Assembly: GCA_019054805.1 (NCBI GenBank)
Contig: JAHQIY010000005.1
Span: forward strand, 5,749,501-5,813,500
From: Brachionus manjavacas
Taxonomy: Eukaryota; Rotifera; Eurotatoria; Ploima; Brachionidae
Length of the DNA stretch: 64,000 nucleotides
Direction of reading: 5' to 3'
Part shown: positions 58,001 through 64,000 of the stretch, piece after piece
How the letters are laid out: each line of letters opens with the position of its first letter
How positions within the stretch are numbered: position 1 is the first letter of the stretch
Translations under genes and position numbers: made by a program
The notes under the pieces: generated by a model
What the model was told of the DNA's origin: nothing
What the model saw: only the letters and a program-made list of their open reading frames with translations
Database searches by the model: none

Positions 58001-60366
58001 AGTAATAATCTGAAATAGACGAAATAAAGCGTAAATATTGATAAAAAAGTTTATTTGATGGAGCAAATTGTATTTGATCCATGACATCAGGAATTACACA
58101 AGAGGTTCGATTTTCTACAACCGCATCGATCTGTAATACATTGAGATGTAAAATAGCATCTTTCTATTCCTTGAACACCACCAATTGACATTTCATTGAA
58201 TTATTTTGGCTAATTTTTTTGCATAATTTTTATTTAGAAATATTTATATCAAAATTGACTCAAAATTTAATTTAGTTTTTAAGTTTTTTTTTTACGGTTG
58301 CATCAGTAAATATGAAAACTTACTTAGTAAAATTTGATAACAAGAAAAAATGATTTTTTTTGATGAATTTTTTTCAAGATTTACTAATGGATCAGTTTAT
58401 TTTGATATTTACGTTTTATCAAAATTTACTATTACATATATATATTATATTAATAAAAAGAAATTGATTGATTAAGTTCAAAAGCTTAATAAAAAAAAGA
58501 GATTGTAAATAATAGTTTTTTATTGACATATTTTTAAAATTTTTTGAATTATTTGTTCAGCCTCTTTCCTTTTTGGTTTTTATGAAATTCAGTTAACAAG
58601 AACAAAACAAAATGATAAAAAATTAAATAAAGTTTTTTCTATAAGACCAAAATTGGTTCTGTAAATGCTAAATAGCGAAAAATTCACAATTGCATCAACT
58701 GTCAAAGTCTACTAATTATTTGCTATTATTTATTAAAATATATTTTCTGCTAAATTTGTTGAGTCAACGGACTTGAACAGTTAATGCAACTTTGAATGTT
58801 GCATCATGTTGCATTAACTTTCCTTTTTGTACTTTTAAGAATTTTTTATTAGACTCATATTGAAATCGTGATTATTTAGTGGTCAGTATTAAAGAAACAT
58901 ACAAAAAGTAAATAAAACAAATAAAAAAGTGAATCAAGCATAAACAAAATTTTATTTTGTCAAACTGGTACCATACACATAAATATTTTTTTCATGAGCT
59001 TTTTTCGTGAGATTCTACAAATTAAAAAAAATCGAGTAAATTTGATTAAAATCTTAATAAAAAAGATGAAATTTTTTTTTAATTTTTTTTAATTAAACAT
59101 AAAAAGTTTATTATTTAAATTAAAAAAAATCTTTTTTTTTAAATCGATCTTTAATTGATTCTTTTACAATATTGAAACAATATTTGTTAGAGTGAATTCA
59201 AAATAAACTATTGTTTAAGATTTTATTTTTACTTCAGATAAAAATTCATTTAATTTTTTATCCAATTAAAGATTAAGCAAATCATGTTTAACTTCATCAT
59301 TATATAATCATGTTTAAAATCATGTTTTAGCTTATTATTATTAAGAATTGTTAAAAAATACCTTTTAATTTAAATCAAAAACTAAAAATTTTGATTTTTA
59401 AATCTAAATTTTATTTTGACCTTCAATTTACCGTAGAAAAAAGTCGATTCAAATATTAAAAAAGAACAAAAAAAAATGTATTTTATAATAATTTCATCAT
59501 TTTTACTTCAATTATTGGGTATTTAATTTAAAAAAAAGTAAGCAAAAAACTAACTTTTAAATTTTAAATGAATAATTTCTTTGTCTATTCATTAATCATT
59601 AATAATTCTTCTTAAGGACATCACTTCAATAACAGATCAGGAAATTCCATCATACAACAAAATTTTAACCGGATATTCTGAAGCAGATTTGGCCAAGCTT
59701 AATGTTGAATCATTGACATCAATTCAAACATTGGGCCAGATAGACTCTTTTTCATCAAATCAACTAAGCAATATAGTCACTGCAATCAAAACTAAGATGG
59801 GAGCAATTGATAATGAAAAATTGAATTATTTAGGAAATGTGGCGTGTGGCTTATCAAGTTCAGATCTGAGCCAAATAACTAATGAATACTTTAAAGAAAA
59901 TATCAAAGCAGTTTCATTGATTAATATGGCTGATTGTAATAGCATAGGATCACTGTATGCTAAAGCCAAACAAGCTATGAGTATCAGCTCCTTAACAGCA
60001 GTTGAAATCGCTGATATTGGCTCAATAGCGGCAGGAATCAGCACTGATGAAGCGAAAAGCTTGGATACCAGAGCAATGCAAGCCTTGTCAACAAACACAT
60101 TGCGAATTATGCCTGCTTCAGCAGTCAATAGCTTAAGTGCTGTTCAGATTCAATCGTTAAGCAGTGACCAATTATCTTCATTGCTGAATAGCCCAAATGC
60201 TGATCAGTTTTCAGAAGTAACCAAGACGCTTCTAAACAGTGCTGCTCAAAATGTTGATGTGACCAGAAGTGATGTGCTAAGTGAATTAACCACATCTTCT
60301 GGATTCATTTCAGTCAATTACAATATTATGATTTTGATCATCCCTATTTTTTTTAGATTTATTTAA
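49091..60366 (+). CDS. Mesothelin/otoancorin-like secreted protein, GPI-anchored
   Basis: Probable cell-surface glycoprotein of the mesothelin/stereocilin/otoancorin superfamily, built of helical repeats; function here unknown. Exons: 49091-49405, 49455-49585, 49633-49844, 54286-54578, 54630-54776, 54833-55027, 55081-55208, 56551-57117, 57170-57342 and 59617-60366. The signal peptide is MKKQILLLFLIVTSCYC. I chose this Met over one 12 codons upstream because the hydrophobic run starts here. A Thr-rich linker follows, then repeated Leu/Ser-rich helices such as LGNVACGLSSSDLSQI and LSAVQIQSLSSDQLSSLL. A furin-like SRRKRS site ends exon 8. The C-terminus is hydrophobic (NIMILIIPIFFRFI), as in GPI signals. 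Exons 7 and 8 do not join in phase; a 26-base exon near 55467-55492 would fix this. About 978 residues if so. The family call rests on architecture and motif style, not alignment. Confidence 0.68.
49845..51217. other. First part of the 4.4-kb intron 3, no element recognised
   Basis: AT-rich intronic sequence of the mesothelin-like gene. No RT, transposase or inverted repeat could be supported. Confidence 0.45.
51218..51978 (-). mobile_element. 5'-truncated non-LTR retrotransposon, copy B (uninterrupted)
   Basis: The 3' tail is at 51218 (plus-strand ATTTATTTATTTATTG, then 'CCTTCTTTAAGGAGAAG'). The minus strand gives [20 protein letters not shown] then [17 protein letters not shown], the RT C-terminal connection region. 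Similarity to 16017-18120 is very high and stops at about 51978. This copy contains GTATATAAATG where copy A has the Ginger-like insertion. Confidence 0.8.
52445..52790 (-). repeat. Two truncated non-LTR 3' tails side by side
   Basis: Plus-strand ATTTATTTATTTATTAAAAA with 'GTCCCATGGACAAG' begins at about 52447. A second run, ATTTATTTATTTATTTGAAC with 'GGTTGGTAAGCTC', begins at about 52635. Each (ATTT)n run next to a short unique block looks like the minus-strand 3' end of a different LINE family. Almost nothing upstream of the tails is translatable. Confidence 0.45.
52795..53155 (-). pseudogene. Truncated copy of the non-LTR family at 62205-64000
   Basis: Shares 'TGTACCGAGCTAGGTCTCCTTCAGA' and 'GGTAGCAATTACACAATGGAG'-type sequence, and the following RT C-terminal region ('GACAACCAAT.GA.TAGAATGAC.CAGTCCT'), with 62225-62590 in the same order. 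Only the 3' untranslated region and last codons remain. Confidence 0.75.
53200..53765 (+). pseudogene. MULE transposase with a large internal deletion
   Basis: About 53268-53530 gives YLRDLKEPNTLGAIVFPNEL, then ENFLIHDSGVDDKERFFVFG and DVFADGTFDIDQ. This is the region of the first catalytic Asp (FADGTF) of MULE transposases. After a stop at 53530 it jumps to NIPRTTNHVESWHNSFGNML at about 53536-53600, normally near the C-terminus. The second and third acidic blocks are therefore deleted. It sits inside intron 3 of the mesothelin-like gene. Its inverted repeats were not identified. Confidence 0.82.
58060..58195 (-). pseudogene. Cys-rich C-terminus of a KRBA2/Ginger-type integrase
   Basis: Minus strand: SIGGVQGIERCYFTSQCITD, then RCGCRKSNLLCNS, a stop, and CHGSNTIC. 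This matches the 'GGQG...C.C...C.T.RC.C.K....CNS.CHG' tail that also ends the protein remnant at 17590-17690. Nothing else of the element was recognised. It lies in the 2.3-kb intron 57343-59616. Confidence 0.65.
58565..58835 (+). repeat. Dispersed repeat family A, copy 2
   Basis: Parallel to 10592-10880: 'GAAATTCAGTTAACAAGAACA', 'TTGCATCAACTGTCAAAGTCTAC' and 'GCAACTTTGAATGTTGCATCATG' occur in the same order and spacing. Non-coding. The remaining intron 9 sequence on either side (57343-58059 and 58836-59616) shows only AT-rich DNA. Confidence 0.6.
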
Positions 60367-60534
60367 ATGAGAAAATCGATTTGAGATTTTGAATCGAAAT
60401 TTTAATAAAAAAAAACTATTGGAATGAATTGACATGAAATTTTAATTAATTTTTTTGAATAAATAGTAAATTGAAATAAATAGATATCATTAATCAATTT
60501 TATAATAAATTCTATGATATTAAGTTTGTGCTAA

Positions 60535-61085
60535 TAAATTATTATTAAATAATCTGCAGCAAGTCAGTGGCTCGCGGAGCTGATAGCAGATATGTTTGTA
60601 TCCGGTTATCTTATCAAGTTCCTGTTTAGTATTTGTCATTCTCGACCTTTATTTGTTCAACAGTTGTCGCGTTCTTGGCTTTGTCTGGTAGTTCATTCCA
60701 AGATGGTATGGCTCTGTTTGTTAAGAAGGTATTTCTTGGGACACAGTTTCTTACAAATTGTCTGTAAACTTTTGTTTTTTGCTACGATTAGAGCCAGCTG
60801 GTCCTTCTTCCACACTATTTGGGGTTCTTCTGATAGGACAGTATCAGTAACATTTGAAGAATTTTATCTTGAAGAATCGATCGAATCTTTCTTTAACATT
60901 TTTAATACTTGGAGTCTTTCTTCATAACTTTTGTTTACTAATTCCCGAGAGCTTTTGGTGGCTCTTCGTTGCACTTTCTCCAGTTTTTTCATGTCCTGTT
61001 TCTTATGTGGATCTCAATGCTGCGGCCGCGTATTCAATTAAAAGAGAGATCTTACGTGGCTATTGTAGACGATTTTAAAAGTTTT
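60535..61085 (-). pseudogene. CR1-like reverse transcriptase 3' part
   Basis: The minus strand starts at about 61050 with LIEYAAAALRST, then KKLEKVQRRATKSSRELVNK and SYEERLQVLKMLK. In another frame it gives FTDNL and 'VSQEIPS..TEPYHLGMNYQTK', the RT C-terminus with one shift. 3' sequence 'CTCCGCGAGCCACTGACTTGCTGC' then an AAT-rich run at 60537-60556 matches the tails at 9890-9985 and 18730-18800. It ends only about 170 bp beyond the mesothelin-like stop codon. Confidence 0.78.
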
Positions 61086-61772
61086 TGCATCATACTTGAA
61101 AGCAGCCTCAAATTCATCGAAGGAACTTCATTCACCATCATACACTAAATTATTTCCAATACCTCTCTTCATCATACAATTAAAAAAAACGAAACTACGT
61201 TTTAAATCTTTTTTGATATCTTTATTTAACATAATAATAGTCCTAATTATGGGAGTGAGGATCGCTCACAGCATGATTACAATTGATCAAATCTTATTGA
61301 TCAAATGGCTAAGTTTTATTCGGTAAAAGCTCCAACAAACCCTGACAAGTATTTTATTAGATCATTAATTTAACTTCCATCAATATTTAGATTCGATGCA
61401 AAGTTTGAATAAATGCAACATATCAAGGCGAGATTTTTTGATCAAACTTGTCGAAGGAATCAAAAAAACTTCGTTTCCATTGTCATCTGGAACCTCTAAA
61501 AGCACTCGAAAAAGGGTTTTGAGTCAAGAAATTTAAGATAATTTATCTCCTAAACGTGTGTCTTTTCAAATTCTTTAATGTGGTAATCTTAAAGCGACAC
61601 ATTTTTTTTCAATATGCAAAAAGCAGTGTATGGATATTTTAATAATCTACTATTTTTATACAATTAATTTAATAATTGCAATAAATTCGAACATAAAATA
61701 TAAGATTTTTTTTATTTTTAAAAACGAGTCAAAATGGCACGTTTGGGTGCTTCTAGATGTTTGAAATTTTAG

Positions 61773-61815
61773 TGCCTTTACCGAGTCAACTTTATTAGTT
61801 GACTCGGTAAAGGCA
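61773..61815. repeat. Perfect 18-bp hairpin
   Basis: TGCCTTTACCGAGTCAAC at 61773-61790 and its exact reverse complement at 61798-61815, with loop TTTATTA. It is followed (61820-61990) by imperfect inverted words such as AAAGATATTTTAGAGAAATT and 'CTCTAAAATATCTTTT', suggesting a small fold-back element. No protein or RNA family recognised. Confidence 0.85.
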
Positions 61816-62204
61816 TGTAATTAAAGGATCTTTAAAGGATCTTTAAAGAAATTTTAGAGAAATTTGTAGAGTTTTTTTAGAGGTTATCGTACATTTTTCT
61901 CTAGAATATCTTTAAAAATTTCTTTTAAATTTCTCTAAAATATCTTTTAAGTTTCTTTTATTTATCTCTAAAAAGTCTTTAAATTTTTTCAATTAAGATT
62001 TTTTTCAATTTTTCAATTTTTTTAATCAGTAAGCGGTATACATTTATTAATTAAGGTCAATAAACATGACTTTGTGCCTCACAAAATTTTCAAGGATCAA
62101 GATAGTAAAGATCAAAATACTAAAGCTGCCATAAAGCTAGATATCCAGTAAAAAATAATATAATTCTGTTGTTTATAATATAAAGAAAATGTATAATGGG
62201 CAAT

Positions 62205-64000
62205 TCAATTATTATTTATTTATTTATTTATTTATTTGTTTTCTGTACCGAGCTAGAGCTCCTTCAGAATAAGTTAAAAATTAAAAAAATAAAATAAAAT
62301 AAAATAAAAATAAAATTAAAGTTAATAAAATAAGATAAAAAAAAAAAAAAGAATTAAAAAAAAGTAAATAAGCTAAATAAATGAAAATTAAGAATATATA
62401 AAATTGGAAAAGATTGTTACATGTGGCTCATGTTTAAATAGCTCAAGTTTCAGGAAAAAAAGAAGAAATAGTAAGGTAGCAATTACACAATGGAGTTGGG
62501 TAGTCAATATATCTTGATTCGAAACCTTCTTTGTATTCCTTCACCAGTCTTACAACCAATGGAATAGAATGACTCAGTCCTGCCCCAACATATCTCTCAC
62601 TCAATTCAAAAAGCCGATTCGAGACTGTTAGTAATTTTAGTTTATTAAAAGCCTCATGATGTACGATGTTGGAGGGAGTATCATATTTTAACTTAAGAAT
62701 AGATCTGACTGCTGTATTCTGAATTGCTTATAGTTTTTTGATATTATTTTCTGAAAATGAATTTAAGCAAGGAAAAGAATAGTCTAAAATCGATCCGACT
62801 AAAGATTTATATAAATTTTCTAGTGTGTTTTGATTGAGACCCCATTTTTTGTTTGACAATATCTTAATAATATTTAGCCTTTTGTTGCAGCGTTCTTTAA
62901 TTTCGTCTACTAGTATATTAAAGTTTAACTTAGAATCAAATTTAATACCAAGAAACTTGATTTCTTTTTGTCTCTCTATTCTGTTTCCATAAATTTTTAA
63001 GTTAAGATTATCACTCTCTTTTTTGTACCTAGAAAAGACTAATGAACACGACTTTTCAACCGATATCTTCATTTTCCACTTAATAAGCCATTGTTCTAAT
63101 TCGTTGAGGTATTTATTGATCTTATTTTCTAGGTTCCCTTTTTTGTTATAAATGAAGAATGTAACTAGATCATTTGCAAAAAGCAGAGAGTATTCATTAT
63201 TTGTTTTGTTTCTTTTAGGGATGTCATTAATGTATATACTAAATAAAAGAGGACTAATTACTGAGCCTTGAGGAACACCTGCAGTTATTTGATATTCTTC
63301 GCTCAAATGGTCATTCACATTTACCTTAAATGTCCTAGAGTCTAAAAAGGATTTTATCCAGTTAGTCAAGTAATGAGGTGGATTTATTTTAATCAATTTA
63401 AAAAGTAGACCTTCATGCCAAACCCTATCAAAGGCTTTAGAAATATCAAAAAAAAGGCCGCAAACTCTTTTTTTCTATTAAATGATTCCACAATTTTTTG
63501 AATTAAGAAGAAAAGATTATCTGCTGTTCGCCGGTGTTTCCTAAATCCAGATTGCTCCTGGATAAGGAGTGAATTTTGCTCTAAAAAATTGTATAATCTT
63601 GAATATACTATGCGTTCCAGTAGCTTTCCTAAACAACTCGTTATACTAATTGGTCTATAATTTAAAGGATCGTGTAAACTAGAGGCCTTTTTTGAATCAT
63701 AGTAATGTAAGATGTTTTCCACGCTTTCGGGACTCTACCTTCTCGAAGAGTTAAATTAAAAAGTTCTATGATTTCTATTAATGAATTTCTAGGTAAGTTT
63801 TTTAACATTAAATTATGAATTTGGTCAGGTCCTGATGCCGCTTCATTTTTTAATCTCTTTAAAGCCATAATTAATTCATTTAAGCAAATTGGATCATTAA
63901 AATTAGACTGGTTATAATTCCTAAAGAAAACAGAGTTAGAATTTAGAATTTCGATATCTTTCTCAGTATCAATTAAATCAGAATTAGGACTAAATATTGA
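62205..64000 (-). mobile_element. Non-LTR retrotransposon, 3' part, continuing past the window end
   Basis: The 3' end is marked by (ATTT)n at 62208-62240, followed by 'TGTACCGAGCTAGAGCTCCTTCAGAATAA'. Upstream on the minus strand lies a nearly complete RT reading frame. Two shorter copies of the 3' end are at 52795-53155 and, inverted, about 44655-44700. It is the best preserved retroelement here, with its 5' part beyond 64000. Confidence 0.85.
62728..63868 (-). pseudogene. Reverse transcriptase of the 62205 element, two frameshifts
   Basis: RT blocks in order: ALKRLKNEAASGPDQIHN, NYRPISITSCLGKLLERIV, EQSGFRKHRRTADNLF, a shifted 'FF.ISKAFDRVWHEGL' block, GVPQGSVISPLLFSIYINDI, LLFANDLVTFF, then LEQWLIKWKMKISVEKS, IKFLGIKFDS and LYKSLVGSILDYSFP. 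There are two one-base shifts in homopolymers: an A run near 63692 (one base short) and a T run near 63451 (one base too many). The active-site FADD is FAND here, so the second aspartate is lost. The frame is otherwise open for about 380 codons. Confidence 0.88.

Noticed and set aside
60592-61078. Two overlapping plus-strand open frames
   Set aside because: The minus strand of this interval reads as the CR1-like RT C-terminus; the plus frames are shadows.
61380-61545. Possible piggyBac-like C-terminal fragment on the plus strand (ISRRDFLIKLVEGIKKTSF)
   Set aside because: Only a short stretch is suggestive; no catalytic blocks, zinc-finger pattern or TTAA-flanked ends were found.

Overview
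The window is AT-rich eukaryotic DNA with spliced genes, most introns about 45-80 bp with GT-AG ends, and many decayed transposons. The protein set (a K-Ras4B-type Ras, epsilon-type diacylglycerol kinase, lysosomal beta-hexosaminidase, PLAC8, GAPR-1-type CAP protein and a mesothelin/otoancorin-like surface protein) points to an invertebrate animal. Base composition, tiny introns and retroelement mix would fit a monogonont rotifer such as Brachionus; that is inference, and nothing seen here proves the taxon.

Layout. 1-2.7 kb: repeats and a degenerate 1.38-kb Tc1/mariner element. 3.2-20.9 kb (minus): one beta-hexosaminidase gene whose second intron is about 14.8 kb and filled with transposons (Penelope-like RT, CR1-like 3' ends, an RT fragment interrupted by a Ginger-like DNA transposon, several fold-back elements). 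22.4-23.2 kb (plus): Ras, six exons, with a one-base frameshift in exon 4. 25-27.2 kb: a MULE transposase remnant beside a CCHC-type retroelement ORF1. 29.5-30.8 kb: a tail-to-tail PLAC8/CAP pair. 31-38.7 kb: a retroelement and transposase graveyard with three unidentified coding-like segments. 41-46.4 kb (plus): DGKE in five exons, with two fold-back elements in its 3.5-kb first intron. 49.1-60.4 kb (plus): a secreted, probably furin-processed and GPI-anchored mesothelin/otoancorin-like protein, about ten exons, with a 4.4-kb intron full of retroelement tails and an internally deleted MULE. 60.5-64 kb: a CR1-like fragment, a perfect hairpin, and a long non-LTR element running off the window end.

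No operon-like arrangement links the genes. Ras and DGKE both belong to lipid and growth-factor signalling, hexosaminidase to lysosomal glycan breakdown; I infer no shared pathway. Exon boundaries were chosen by eye from reading frame, phase and family similarity. No RNA gene, CRISPR array or clear promoter was found.
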